This document shows, piece after piece, positions 16,883 through 25,497 of a stretch of 64,000 nucleotides of DNA; position 1 is the first letter of the stretch; every line of letters begins with the position of its first letter. The notes under the pieces were generated by a model. That model saw nothing but the letters and a program-made list of their open reading frames with translations, did no database searches and was not told where the DNA came from. This DNA is from Amycolatopsis vastitatis. Its GTDB lineage: Bacteria; Actinomycetota; Actinomycetes; Mycobacteriales; Pseudonocardiaceae. A program made the translations under genes and the position numbers. The DNA lies in assembly GCF_002234595.1 (NCBI RefSeq), contig NZ_NMUL01000007.1, forward strand, positions 540,882 through 604,881. The letters run 5' to 3'.

Positions 16883-17121
16883 GCCGGGTGCGCCGTGACC
16901 GCAGGCACGGGCGGATCCGGCGCGCGCTGCGCTGGGTGCTGCCGGCACTGGCCGCCGCGGGCGCCCCCTTCGCCCCCCTGCCCCCGGGCTTCGACTGGAC
17001 CTGGCCCGCTCGCGACGGCCGGAAGCTGCCGCCGCGAGCGGGTGAGGTGTCGTTCAGCAGCGCGAAATCAGCTCATCGCCGAGCACGAGGAAATCCAGGT
17101 CCATCCCGCGAAAGGCCCTGA
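16879..17121 (+). CDS. Possible 80-residue basic protein at the operon end
   Basis: A GTG at 16879 overlaps the stop of the third ABM gene (GTGA) and opens an 80-codon frame ending in TGA at 17121. The product begins with an Arg-rich stretch (VRRDRRHGRIRRALR) followed by one hydrophobic run of about 20 residues. Its last 68 bp overlap the 3' end of the convergent carbamoyltransferase gene, which weakens the case. I do not recognise a family. It may be a chance frame in GC-rich DNA, or a small membrane-associated peptide. Confidence 0.3.
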   Translation: MSRVRRDRRHGRIRRALRWVLPALAAAGAPFAPLPPGFDWTWPARDGRKLPPRAGEVSFSSAKSAHRRARGNPGPSRERP

Positions 17122-18700
17122 GCGCCTCCGCCGGCCCGTTCACGATCGGCTCACCCCGGCCGTTGAACGAGGTGTTGATGAGCACCCGGGGGGCGCCGAC
17201 CTTCTCCAGTTCGTCCAGCACCGCCTCCACCACCGGTGCCTCCCCGCCGCGCAGCAGCTGGGGACGCGTGGTGCCGTCGACGTGGACCGCGGCGGGCACG
17301 GTCTCCCGGCCCGCCGCCGTCACCGCGGCGGCACCGAGCATGTACCGGTTGAGCTCGCACAGGTCGGTCCACAGCCGCCCCGCGCACTCGATTCCGGCGA
17401 CGGGCCCGAACGGCCGCCACGGTTCGCGGTTCTTGATCCGGTTCACCCGCAGGTGCACCTCGGCGGGACGCGGCAGCGCGAGGATGGAGCGGTGGCCCAG
17501 CGCGCGCGGCCCGATCTCCGCGCGGCCCTCGGCGACCGCGCCCACCTGGCCGGCCAGCAGCAACTCCGCCACCCGGTCCGCCGAAAACGCCGTCCGGCGC
17601 AGGCCGGCCCAGTCCTCGGCCGACGCGGGCGCCGCCTCGGCGAGGTCCGCGCCGAGGTACGGACTGAGCAGGCGAGCCCGCTCCCGAGGCGGTCGCACCC
17701 ACCACGCCGCACCCAGCGCCACCCCGGCGTCGTGGGGCACCGGCGGGACGTACACCGGCTGCGGCACCAGCGCGTTCGCCGAGCAGTTGAGCGCGACGCC
17801 ACCGGCGAGGCACAACGCCTCCAGGCCGGTCGTCTCCCGCGCCTGCCGGGCCAGCCAGCCGACCCCCTCCTCGACCATGGTCTGGGCGGTGTAGGCGACG
17901 AGGACCGCTTCCTCGTCCTCGTGCAGCCGGAACACCTCCCGGCGCGGGCGGCCGGTGCCGGCGACCTGGTCGTAGATCGCCCGCCAGCCGTCGAGCACGT
18001 CGTGGTACTGCTCGACGATGTCGTGACTGCGGTAGTCCCGCACCCGCGGCGCCGCCTTCTCCAGCAGCAGCCGGTAGTCGTCCCCGCCGAACTCGATCAA
18101 CGGGGTCGTCCGCATGCCCGCCGCGCGGCCGAACGCCGCCAGTCCCATCGTCTTCCCGGCGTCCAGGAAGGAAAGTCCCAGCCAGCGGGAGGCGGCGTCG
18201 TAGGCCCACCCGAGCGACTGGTGCCGGGGAAAGGACCGCACCAGCCGTGGCTGCGCCCCTTCGCGGAACTCCCAGATCGTCGCCGACTCGTCCTCGCCGT
18301 TGCCGTCCACCACGAGCACCGCGGCCTGGTCGTACAGCGAGGAGTGAAACGCCGACGCCGCGTGGGCCGCGTGGTGCGGCACGTGCACGATCTCCGGCAG
18401 CCGGCCGGGCAGCTGCCGGCCGAGCGCGAACTCCAGCAGGTCCCGCTCGGTCGCGAACATCGCGGGCACCAGCCGGGACATGTCCCAGCCGGTCGCGATC
18501 ACGTCCACATCGGACAACGTGATCCCGGCCCGCCGCAGGCAGAAGTCCACGGCGAGCCGCGGCGGCTGCCGCACGGCGTGCCGGTCGCGGCTGAACCGCT
18601 CCTCCTCGGAGAAGGCCACGACCCGTCCCGCCGAATCCACCAGGCAGGCCGCCGCGTCGTGCGATCCGAAGGGCGGACCGTTGATTCCCAGTACCCACAC
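17054..18700 (-). CDS. O-carbamoyltransferase (NovN/TobZ family)
   Basis: A 548-residue two-domain carbamoyltransferase. The N-terminal Kae1-like domain has the metal-binding VPHHAAHAAS motif (about residue 110) and GGVALNCSAN. The C-terminal YrdC-like domain has AEIGPRALGHRS. The enzyme forms carbamoyl-adenylate from carbamoyl phosphate and ATP and transfers the carbamoyl group to a hydroxyl, most often on a deoxysugar. The GTG start at 18700 is preceded by GGGAGA at good spacing. It is the last gene of the KS-CLF-ACP-amide synthase operon, 13 bp after the NAT-like gene. A carbamate on a sugar or on the core is therefore predicted. Confidence 0.9.
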   Translation of the reverse strand: MWVLGINGPPFGSHDAAACLVDSAGRVVAFSEEERFSRDRHAVRQPPRLAVDFCLRRAGITLSDVDVIATGWDMSRLVPAMFATERDLLEFALGRQLPGRLPEIVHVPHHAAHAASAFHSSLYDQAAVLVVDGNGEDESATIWEFREGAQPRLVRSFPRHQSLGWAYDAASRWLGLSFLDAGKTMGLAAFGRAAGMRTTPLIEFGGDDYRLLLEKAAPRVRDYRSHDIVEQYHDVLDGWRAIYDQVAGTGRPRREVFRLHEDEEAVLVAYTAQTMVEEGVGWLARQARETTGLEALCLAGGVALNCSANALVPQPVYVPPVPHDAGVALGAAWWVRPPRERARLLSPYLGADLAEAAPASAEDWAGLRRTAFSADRVAELLLAGQVGAVAEGRAEIGPRALGHRSILALPRPAEVHLRVNRIKNREPWRPFGPVAGIECAGRLWTDLCELNRYMLGAAAVTAAGRETVPAAVHVDGTTRPQLLRGGEAPVVEAVLDELEKVGAPRVLINTSFNGRGEPIVNGPAEALRAFRGMDLDFLVLGDELISRC

Positions 18701-18713
18701 GAGAATGTCTCCC

Positions 18714-19616
18714 TCATCGATCCTTCCCGGCGCCCCTCGGCTGCCGGGCTTCGGCCGGGTCACGCGCCTCCATCGGCCGCGCCCAGCCCTGGTCCACCAC
18801 CGGCCCCGGGGCGGCGGCACCACCGGTCAGGCGCGTGGTCAGCGCGGCAAGCTTCGCCTCGCCCGGCCGCACTCGGAACCGGTCCGCGAGCAGCCCCCCG
18901 AGCTCGTCGGCGCCGACCTCGGTCTCCTCGCGGGTCCCGTCGGGGGTGATCTCGGTGAGCATCCGGTCCCGCAGCAGCACCTTGCTGCCGCGGTGGCGGT
19001 ACTGCGCGACGAGGTGCCCGGTGAACGGCGACCGCGGGTGGTTGCCGATGAAGTAGTTGGTGATCTCGAAGTCGATCCGGTGCTGGCGGTGTTCGCTCGC
19101 GCTGTAGAGATCGAACCAGCCGACGCCGGGCAGGTGGGCGGCCAGCACCCAGTCGTCGGCGGCGGCCCGGTCGAACCGGAACCGCCAGCCGTCCTGCACG
19201 GCTTCGGCGCCGTCCCGCCACAGCAGGGGTTCGATGAGCCCGTCGGCGCCGAAACCGACGTCGGCGAGCCAGCGCTCGCCGTCGGCCTCGACGGCGAGCG
19301 CCATGTGCTTGCCGCGCGCGCGTGCGCTGCCCAGCCGCATGCGGCCGCCGAGCCGGTGCACGCGGAAGCCGAGGTTCTCCAGCACGGCCGCGAACAGCGT
19401 GTTCTGCTCGAAGCAGTACCCGCACCGGCCCTCGTCCGCGATCTTGGCGCCGATGGCGGCGGGGGCCAGGCTCGGCACGATGCCGAGGAAGGGGTCGATG
19501 CCCTCGAACGCGAAGGCCTCCAGGTGCAGCCGGTGCAGCCGGGTCAGCAGGGCCGCGCTCGGCGGCCCCGGGTCCGGCCCGGCCCCGATCGCCCGCAGGT
19601 ATTCCCGCATCGGCAC
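18714..19616 (-). CDS. Arylamine N-acetyltransferase-family amide synthase
   Basis: About 300 residues of the NAT fold. The Cys-His-Asp triad is complete: RCGYCFEQN (Cys near 68), GKHMALAVE (His), and LADVGFG (Asp). Xenobiotic NATs acetylate arylamines, whereas pathway members such as RifF use an acyl thioester and an amine to make an amide. In the core PKS operon, directly after the ACP, an acyl-transfer or amide-forming role on an ACP-bound or CoA substrate is plausible. GTG 19616 has a GGGAG site nine bases upstream and puts the catalytic Cys at the usual family position. A farther GTG (19670), overlapping the ACP stop, is a less likely alternative. Confidence 0.82.
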   Translation of the reverse strand: MPMREYLRAIGAGPDPGPPSAALLTRLHRLHLEAFAFEGIDPFLGIVPSLAPAAIGAKIADEGRCGYCFEQNTLFAAVLENLGFRVHRLGGRMRLGSARARGKHMALAVEADGERWLADVGFGADGLIEPLLWRDGAEAVQDGWRFRFDRAAADDWVLAAHLPGVGWFDLYSASEHRQHRIDFEITNYFIGNHPRSPFTGHLVAQYRHRGSKVLLRDRMLTEITPDGTREETEVGADELGGLLADRFRVRPGEAKLAALTTRLTGGAAAPGPVVDQGWARPMEARDPAEARQPRGAGKDR

Positions 19617-19666
19617 CGCGTCGTTCTCCCACTCGCCGCCGACGTCCGTGGCGGCCGGCCGCCAGG

Positions 19667-19921
19667 TCACAACGTCACGCCGTTCTGCCGGTTGACGCGC
19701 TCCACCAGCTCCCCCGGCGTCATGACCGGCAACGCCTCGTCGTCGAGGGTGACCCCGTACTCCTGCCGGATCCGGGCGGCCACCGCCATCAGTGCCAGCG
19801 ACTCGTAGCCGAGGTCGCCGAAGGTGGCCGTCCCGGTGTCGTCGCCGAACTCCCCCTCCTCCGGCTCTCCGGCCGCGTCGACCACGAGCCGCCGCAGTTC
19901 GTCCAGTGTCAGGTTCCGCAT
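19667..19921 (-). CDS. Type II polyketide acyl carrier protein
   Basis: An 84-residue ACP. The 4'-phosphopantetheine serine lies in FGDLGYESLALM (about residues 34-45), with Glu in place of the usual Asp before Ser. The helical pattern and length fit type II ACPs. It carries the growing poly-beta-ketone between the KS/CLF pair and the cyclases. A GGAGG site precedes the ATG. It lies 18 bp downstream of the chain-length factor in the canonical KS-CLF-ACP order. Confidence 0.9.
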   Translation of the reverse strand: MRNLTLDELRRLVVDAAGEPEEGEFGDDTGTATFGDLGYESLALMAVAARIRQEYGVTLDDEALPVMTPGELVERVNRQNGVTL

Positions 19922-19939
19922 CGCTACCTCCGTCTTCCG

Positions 19940-21145
19940 TCACGGGCGCGGTGCCGTCAGCACCACCGCTGAGTTGAACCCGCCCGCGCCCCTGGCCAGC
20001 ACGAGCGCGGTCCGCACCGGCTGGTGCCGCGGCCGGTCGCGCACGAGGTCGAGGCGGTGGGCGGGGTCCGGCCGGTCCACGCCGACGGTCGGCGGGATCG
20101 CCGAGTGCCGGATGGCCAGCAGTGCCGTGGCCAGGTCGAGCGCGGAGCCGCCCGCGTACAGCCGGCCGACCATGGTCTTGGGTGCGGTCACCGGCACGCC
20201 GTGGGGACCGAAGGCGGCCACCAGCGCGGCGGCCTCCTCGGCGTCCAGCTCCGGCACCGCCGCGGCGTCGGCGAACACCACGTCCACCTCCGCCGATGTC
20301 ACGCCCGCGTCGGCGATCGCGGCCTGGATGCAGCGCAGCAGGCCCGGCGGACGCCCCGAGCCCGGCTTGGGGTCGAAGGTGGCCGCATATCCCGCGAGCT
20401 GGCCGTAGCCCCGTCCCCGCGCGTTCTCCGCCTTCTCGGCGATCAGGATCGCGCCGCCCTCGCCGGGGACGTGCCCGGCCGCGCGGCGGTCGAAAGGCAG
20501 GTAGGCCAGCGCAGCCTCGCGGGTCGTGTTCACCCGTCCGCCGGGCAGCTGGCACACCAGCGCGTACGGGGACAGCGACGCCTCCGTGCCGCCCAATACC
20601 GCCAGCCGTGCACCGTCGTCGATCGCGCGGCGGGCGTGCGCCACCGTGTCCAGGCCCCCGGCCTGCTCCGTGACGACCACCGAACAGGGTCCGCGCATGC
20701 CGTGCCGGATCGACAGCTGGCCTGTGCACGCCGCGTAGAACCACGCGATCGACTGGTAACTGCCCACGAACATCGGCCCCTTGGCCCACAGGTTCTGGTC
20801 CTCGCGCTGACCGAACTCGTTGCCGCCGGAAGAAGCCGCGGTCGACACCGCCATCTCGTACTCGGGCAGTGCGGCGGGGTCGACGCCGGCGTCGGCCAGC
20901 GCCAGCTCGGCCGCGGCGAACGCGAGGTGGGTCCACCGGTCGGTCTGCACCCGCAGCCGCCCCGGCACCTTTCCGAGCAGATCGTCCGCGGCGACCTCAC
21001 CGCCGAACCGCACCGGGTAGTCCCGCCCCGGGCGGGTCAGCGGCGCGATGCCCGTGCTGCCCGCGAGCGTGGCCGCCCAGTACTCCTCGTGCCCGATCCC
21101 GTTGGGGCTCAGCACACCAAGGCCGGTGATCACCGGTGCCGTCAT
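19940..21145 (-). CDS. Chain-length factor (KS-beta)
   Basis: A 401-residue ketosynthase-like subunit. The active-site Cys is replaced by Gln in VVTEQAGGLD (about residue 166), which defines KS-beta and supports malonyl decarboxylation for priming. Other landmarks are GVLSPNGIG near the start, HVPGEGGAI, and GAGGFNSAVVL near the end. With KS-alpha it sets polyketide length; the length itself needs phylogeny or cavity modelling. An AAGGGAAG site precedes the ATG, 16 bp after the KS-alpha stop. Confidence 0.93.
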   Translation of the reverse strand: MTAPVITGLGVLSPNGIGHEEYWAATLAGSTGIAPLTRPGRDYPVRFGGEVAADDLLGKVPGRLRVQTDRWTHLAFAAAELALADAGVDPAALPEYEMAVSTAASSGGNEFGQREDQNLWAKGPMFVGSYQSIAWFYAACTGQLSIRHGMRGPCSVVVTEQAGGLDTVAHARRAIDDGARLAVLGGTEASLSPYALVCQLPGGRVNTTREAALAYLPFDRRAAGHVPGEGGAILIAEKAENARGRGYGQLAGYAATFDPKPGSGRPPGLLRCIQAAIADAGVTSAEVDVVFADAAAVPELDAEEAAALVAAFGPHGVPVTAPKTMVGRLYAGGSALDLATALLAIRHSAIPPTVGVDRPDPAHRLDLVRDRPRHQPVRTALVLARGAGGFNSAVVLTAPRP

Positions 21146-21161
21146 CCTCGTCCGCTTCCCT

Positions 21162-22418
21162 TCACACCTTCTTGAGCAGGACCGCGGTCTGGAAACCACC
21201 GAACCCGCTGCCGACGCTGAGCACCACGTCCACTTGGCGCTCCCTGGCCCGCAAGGGCACGTAGTCCAGGTCGCACTCCGGGTCGGCCGCGTCGAGGTTG
21301 GCGGTCGGCGGCACGATCCCGGTCTCGATCGCCAGCGCGCAGGCGGCGATCTCCAGCGACCCGATCGCGCCGAGCGAGTGGCCCACCATCGACTTGATCG
21401 AGCTCACCGGAACCTCGTAGGCCCGCTGTCCGAGGCTCCGCTTGAACGCGGCGGTCTCGTGGCGGTCGTTCTGCCGGGTACCCGACCCGTGCGCGTTGAC
21501 GTAGTCCACATCGGACGGATCGAGGCGGGCGCGGTCGAGCGCGACCCGGATCGCCTCGGCCATCTCCCGGCCGTCCGGCTTGAGGCCCGTCATGTGGAAG
21601 GCGTTGCCCCGGTGGGCGAAGGCCGCGACCTCGCAGTGGACGTGGGCCCCTCGCGCCCGTGCCCGCTCGTAATCCTCCAGCACGAACACCGCGGCCCCCT
21701 CCCCCAGTACGAACCCGTCGCGTCCGGGGTGGAACGGCCGCGAGGCGCGGGCGGGGTCGTCGTTGCGCGCGGAGGTCGCCTTGATGGCGTCGAAGCAGGC
21801 GACGGTGATCGGCGCGATCGGCGCGTCCGACGCGCCCGCGACCATGACGTCCGCGCTTCCCTCCTCGATCAGCCGCGCGGCGTGCCCGACCGCGTCGAGC
21901 CCGGAGGTGCAGCCGGTGGAAACCGTGGCCACCGGTCCCTCCGCGCCGCACTCCCACGCCACCTCCCGCGCGAGGGACGCGGGCACCAGGTAGTCGTACA
22001 GCTGCGGCACGGCGTAGGCGTGGTCGACCCGCCACTGCTGCCCGCCGTTGCTGACCACCACGTACTCCTGCTCCAGCCGGGTGGTCGAACCCACCGCGGT
22101 GCCGATGCGCACGCCGGTCCGCTCCGGCACGATCCGGTCCGGTTCGAGCCCGCTGTCGCGCAACGCCTCCCTGGTGCTGACGACGGCGAACTGCGCGACC
22201 CGGTCCATCCGCCGCATCTCCTGCGGGTCCAGCCCGTTGGCCGCCGGGTCGAAGTCGGCCTCCGCGGCGATCCGGGACCGGAACCCGCTCGCGTCGAACA
22301 GCGAGATCGGCCGGGTGGCGGTCCGGCCGCTGGTCAGCAGGTCCCAGAACGCTTTCACCCCGATTCCGCCCGGGGCGACGACACCGATCCCGGTGATCAC
22401 TGCTCTGCGAGGCTTCAT
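21162..22418 (-). CDS. Ketosynthase alpha of minimal type II PKS
   Basis: A 418-residue beta-ketoacyl synthase with an intact catalytic triad: Cys in [10 protein letters not shown], His in [11 protein letters not shown], and His in [12 protein letters not shown]. With the chain-length factor and ACP it condenses malonyl units into the poly-beta-ketone. It begins [13 protein letters not shown], and the ATG has no obvious ribosome-binding site. The divergent 150-bp region to its right, shared with an O-methyltransferase, carries a SARP-like repeat, so this operon is probably a main target of the activator. It leads the operon KS-CLF-ACP-amide synthase-carbamoyltransferase. Confidence 0.95.
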   Translation of the reverse strand: MKPRRAVITGIGVVAPGGIGVKAFWDLLTSGRTATRPISLFDASGFRSRIAAEADFDPAANGLDPQEMRRMDRVAQFAVVSTREALRDSGLEPDRIVPERTGVRIGTAVGSTTRLEQEYVVVSNGGQQWRVDHAYAVPQLYDYLVPASLAREVAWECGAEGPVATVSTGCTSGLDAVGHAARLIEEGSADVMVAGASDAPIAPITVACFDAIKATSARNDDPARASRPFHPGRDGFVLGEGAAVFVLEDYERARARGAHVHCEVAAFAHRGNAFHMTGLKPDGREMAEAIRVALDRARLDPSDVDYVNAHGSGTRQNDRHETAAFKRSLGQRAYEVPVSSIKSMVGHSLGAIGSLEIAACALAIETGIVPPTANLDAADPECDLDYVPLRARERQVDVVLSVGSGFGGFQTAVLLKKV

Positions 22419-22442
22419 GGGACCGACGTTCGCCGGAGGCGC

Positions 22443-22458
22443 TCGAAATCCGCTCAAC
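22443..22458. promoter_or_regulatory. SARP-like direct repeat upstream of the minimal PKS
   Basis: TCGAA (22443) and TCAAC (22454) start 11 bp apart, and TCGAG follows at 22477. The site lies 25-40 bp upstream of the KS-alpha ATG and also upstream of the divergent O-methyltransferase. Core and spacing match the repeats at 10385, 15507 and 27759. Confidence 0.5.
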
Positions 22459-22568
22459 CCGTCCTGGAAGGTCGGTTCGAGCCAGCCTCCACACCACTCC
22501 CAGCGCGATCGGACAGCGTGCTTCCCCGGTAGCTCAGCAGGTTCACCCTCGGAAGGTGGTAGCCCAAC

Positions 22569-23603
22569 GTGAACGGATCGAACACCGCCGCGGTCCGGCG
22601 GCTGGAGGAACTGGCGTTCGGCGCCGGGATCGCCGCGATGGTCCAGACCGCGGCCAAGCTCGGCCTCCCGGACGCGATCGACGCCGAACCACGGACCCTC
22701 GACGAGCTGGCGGCGGCCGTCAACGCCGACCCGTACCCGCTCGGCAGGCTGATGCGGGCGCTGACGACGCACGAGGTCTTCGCCGAGGTGTCACCCGGCC
22801 GGTACGCCCACACCGACGTCTCCCGCTTGCTGCGCAAGGACGCCGAGCTCGGGCTGGTCCACCTCGTGCTCTGGATCGGCGCGGCGTGGACGTGGCAGGC
22901 GTGGCAGCACCTCGACGACGCGATGCGCACCGGCAAGAGCGTCATCCCCGACATCTTCGGCAAGGACTTCTACACCTACCTGCGGGAGGACGCGCCGGAC
23001 GCGCAGGAGGTGTTCAACCGGGCCATGACCCAGGTCAGCGGGCTGACCTCGGACAAGGTGGCCGCCGCGATCGACCTCGACGGCGTGGGCGTCGTCGCCG
23101 ACGTCGCCGGCGGCCAGGGGCACCTGCTCAGCACACTGCTGCGGCGGTGGCCTGCGGCTGACGGAGTGCTGTTCGACCTGAAGGAAGTGCTGCCCAGTGC
23201 GGACCCGAGCCTGCGCGAGGGCGGGGAGTTGGCGGGCCGCGTGCGGCTCGCGGGCGGCGACTGCACCCGCGCGGTCGATGTCGAGGCGGACCTCTACATC
23301 CTCAAGAACATCCTGGACTGGCCGGACGCGAACTCGATCGCCACCCTGCGCAACATCGCGGCGGCGGCGAAGCCCGGCGCGCGGGTGCTCGTGATCGACA
23401 GCCTCGTCGACGTGGACCCGGCGGAGATGAAGGTGACCACGGCCAAGGACCTTTTCCTGCTGCTCAACGTGGGCGGGCAGATGCACACGCTGGGGCAGTT
23501 CCGTGAGCTGTTCGAGCGGGCGGGCTACACCTTCACCGGCGTGCGCTCCGTGCCGGGCACCTTCCCGTCGCTGCACCTGATCGAGGGCGTCGTACCCGGA
23601 TAG
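22569..23603 (+). CDS. SAM-dependent O-methyltransferase
   Basis: A 344-residue O-methyltransferase of the acetylserotonin/caffeate type. The winged-helix dimerisation region (about 10-90) is followed by [16 protein letters not shown] (about 175-190), the SAM site, and later [11 protein letters not shown] and [14 protein letters not shown] 22569 follows a GGAAGGTGG ribosome-binding site. Candidate acceptors are phenols of the polyketide or sugar hydroxyls. It is transcribed alone, divergent from the minimal PKS, and ends at a strong hairpin terminator shared with the convergent methyltransferase block. Confidence 0.88.
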   Translation: MNGSNTAAVRRLEELAFGAGIAAMVQTAAKLGLPDAIDAEPRTLDELAAAVNADPYPLGRLMRALTTHEVFAEVSPGRYAHTDVSRLLRKDAELGLVHLVLWIGAAWTWQAWQHLDDAMRTGKSVIPDIFGKDFYTYLREDAPDAQEVFNRAMTQVSGLTSDKVAAAIDLDGVGVVADVAGGQGHLLSTLLRRWPAADGVLFDLKEVLPSADPSLREGGELAGRVRLAGGDCTRAVDVEADLYILKNILDWPDANSIATLRNIAAAAKPGARVLVIDSLVDVDPAEMKVTTAKDLFLLLNVGGQMHTLGQFRELFERAGYTFTGVRSVPGTFPSLHLIEGVVPG

Positions 23604-23615
23604 TCCACAACGGAC

Positions 23616-23649
23616 GGCGGGCGGAGCGGATTTCCCCGCTCCGCCCGCC
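23616..23649. terminator. Bidirectional hairpin terminator
   Basis: A perfect 14-bp stem (23616-23629 with 23636-23649) and a 6-nt loop lie between two convergent O-methyltransferase genes ending at 23603 and 23660. It has no T-run. Confidence 0.85.
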
Positions 23650-23659
23650 TCGGGCGCGC

Positions 23660-24670
23660 TCAGGCCGGTTTGCTCGCCACCACGAGGACGTCGAAGCTCG
23701 GCAGGGGCCGCGCCGAGTCGAACACGAAACCCGCCGACTCCGCCCAGTGCCGGCACTCGCCGATGGTGTACTCGGAACCGGCCGGGGTCATGATGATCAT
23801 GTTGAGGCTGACGAGCAGGTTGGTCAGGTCGGTGCGCTCGTCGTCGATCATCCGGTCGTACACGGCCACCGCCCCGCCGGGCGAGACCGCCTCGTACGCC
23901 TTGGCGAGCAGGTCCTGCCGCTGCTCCGGTGACCAGTCGTGCAGCACGTGCCCGAAGATCAGCACGTCCCCGCGCGGCAGTGGGTCGGTGAAGAAGCTCC
24001 CGCCGACGAAGCCGATCTGCTCCGCTTTGCCCAGCCTGGTGACATGCTCGGAGAACAGCGGCTCCGTGGAGCGGACGTCGAACACCGTGCCGCGCAGGTG
24101 CGGGTGGGCGTCGATCACCGCCGCCGCCACGTTGCCACGCGCACCGCCGACGTCCACGAAGGACTGGTACCGGCTCCAGTCGAGCCCCTGCGCGATGTGC
24201 GGGGCGATCGTGCTGTTGATCGCGTCCATGCACTCCATGAAGTGACGCAGGATGGCCGGGTCCTTGGGCTGGTCGCCGAACAGCTCCTCGGGGTCCTGCC
24301 CCTTGGTGCCCTTGCGCAGCAGGGCCGTCAGGTCCGACCACTCGTCGTACAGCCGGGGAGCCACCTGCAGGAAGGCCCCGACGTAGCCGGCGCGGCCCGG
24401 CACCAGGTGGTTCTCCGCCGCGGCGCTGTTGCGGTACCGGCCGCCGTGGCGTTCCAGCATCCCGAGCGCGACCAGGATGTCGAGGAACTCCCGCGACGGC
24501 CGGGCGTGGATGCCCAGCCGCTCGCGCAGCTCGGGTTCGGTGAGCGCGCCGCCGGACAGCAGCGCGAAGACCCCCAGTTCGGCCGCGCTCTGCATGACCT
24601 TGCTGGTCCCGTGCGAGGCGCTGAGCTGGAGAATCTTCACCACGTCCGGAGTATCGGAAACGGTGGTCAT
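23660..24670 (-). CDS. SAM-dependent O-methyltransferase (paralogue of 26692-27723)
   Basis: A 336-residue O-methyltransferase. SAM-binding SFVDVGGARGNVAA (about 169-182) is followed by VLIFGHVLHDWSPEQR and YDRMIDDERTDL. Much of the sequence is closely similar to the protein at 26692-27723, so they arose by duplication within the cluster and probably methylate neighbouring or sequential hydroxyls. Its ATG overlaps the stop of the upstream methyltransferase by 4 bp. It is the last gene of a four-gene operon (O-MT, glycosyltransferase, MT, O-MT). Confidence 0.88.
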   Translation of the reverse strand: MTTVSDTPDVVKILQLSASHGTSKVMQSAAELGVFALLSGGALTEPELRERLGIHARPSREFLDILVALGMLERHGGRYRNSAAAENHLVPGRAGYVGAFLQVAPRLYDEWSDLTALLRKGTKGQDPEELFGDQPKDPAILRHFMECMDAINSTIAPHIAQGLDWSRYQSFVDVGGARGNVAAAVIDAHPHLRGTVFDVRSTEPLFSEHVTRLGKAEQIGFVGGSFFTDPLPRGDVLIFGHVLHDWSPEQRQDLLAKAYEAVSPGGAVAVYDRMIDDERTDLTNLLVSLNMIIMTPAGSEYTIGECRHWAESAGFVFDSARPLPSFDVLVVASKPA

Positions 24671-25497
24671 GCGGTCGCTCCTTCTTCCTCTGTCAGTGCC
24701 GCGGTGATCAGGTAGTAGCCGAGCAGGCCGCGTTCCCAGGCCACGAGCCAGTTGCGCGCCCACTCCCGCCGGAACTCCGTCTGGCCCAGCCAGGTGTCGA
24801 AGCCCGGCCACACGTGCCTGCCGATGTCGGTGACCTCGATGCCGGTGAACCCGTGCGCCGCCAGCGCGTCCGTCAGCGCCGCCACGGGGTGCGCGTAGTC
24901 CATTCCGTCGGCGAAGCTGCCCAGAAGCTCCGCGAGCCGGCCGGCCTCGACGTCCCGGTCCGGCGCGAAGTAGGACGTGACGGCCAGGCGGGCAGGGCGC
25001 CGCGCGACCCGCGCGGCTTCGGCGGCGAACCCGTCGAGGTCGGGGAAGTGCTGGATCGCCTCCACGGACACGATCCGGTCGACGCTGCCCGCGGGCAGCG
25101 GCAGCTCGCTCGCCGAACCCTGCGAGTACCGCAGCCGCCCCGGAAAGCGGGCCGCGACCGCCGCGTTGTCCTGCCCGGCGCGTTCGACCTGCACGGGCAG
25201 CAGGTCCACCCCGTGCACCTCGGCGGGCCCGAACTCCTCCAGCGCCAGCGCGCTGCCCCGGCCACGGCCGCAGCCCACCTCCAGCAGCCGGTGCTCCGGG
25301 CGGAGCTCGAGGGGGCGCAGGGCGTTGCGGTACAGCGCCCGCTGGCTGGCGATCCGGTCGTCGACCGACAGCTCGCGGTCGAGCGGGATGCCCTCCCAGT
25401 ACCCGTAGTTGATGAACCCGCCGGCGAAGATCGAGCGCGAGCTGAGGTCCTTTTCGCCGTACATCACGGACCTCCGCGCGGCGGCGTTCTCGGTCAT
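24667..25497 (-). CDS. Class I SAM methyltransferase (sugar or small-molecule type)
   Basis: A 276-residue methyltransferase lacking the N-terminal winged helix of the other five. A FAGGFINYGYWEG segment (about residues 24-36) precedes the SAM motif LLEVGCGRGRGSA (about 70-82) and the IVSVEAIQHFPDL motif. This architecture is seen in natural-product O- and C-methyltransferases, including those that methylate sugars or macrocycles. It is translationally coupled on both sides, with 4-bp overlaps with the glycosyltransferase upstream and the O-methyltransferase downstream. Sugar methylation is plausible from context but unproven. Confidence 0.82.
   Translation of the reverse strand: MTENAAARRSVMYGEKDLSSRSIFAGGFINYGYWEGIPLDRELSVDDRIASQRALYRNALRPLELRPEHRLLEVGCGRGRGSALALEEFGPAEVHGVDLLPVQVERAGQDNAAVAARFPGRLRYSQGSASELPLPAGSVDRIVSVEAIQHFPDLDGFAAEAARVARRPARLAVTSYFAPDRDVEAGRLAELLGSFADGMDYAHPVAALTDALAAHGFTGIEVTDIGRHVWPGFDTWLGQTEFRREWARNWLVAWERGLLGYYLITAALTEEEGATA

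Noticed and set aside
19667..19921. ACP inactive because its motif is GYESL instead of GxDSL
   Set aside because: The modified Ser is present and Asp-to-Glu before Ser occurs in working ACPs. It is not evidence of inactivity.
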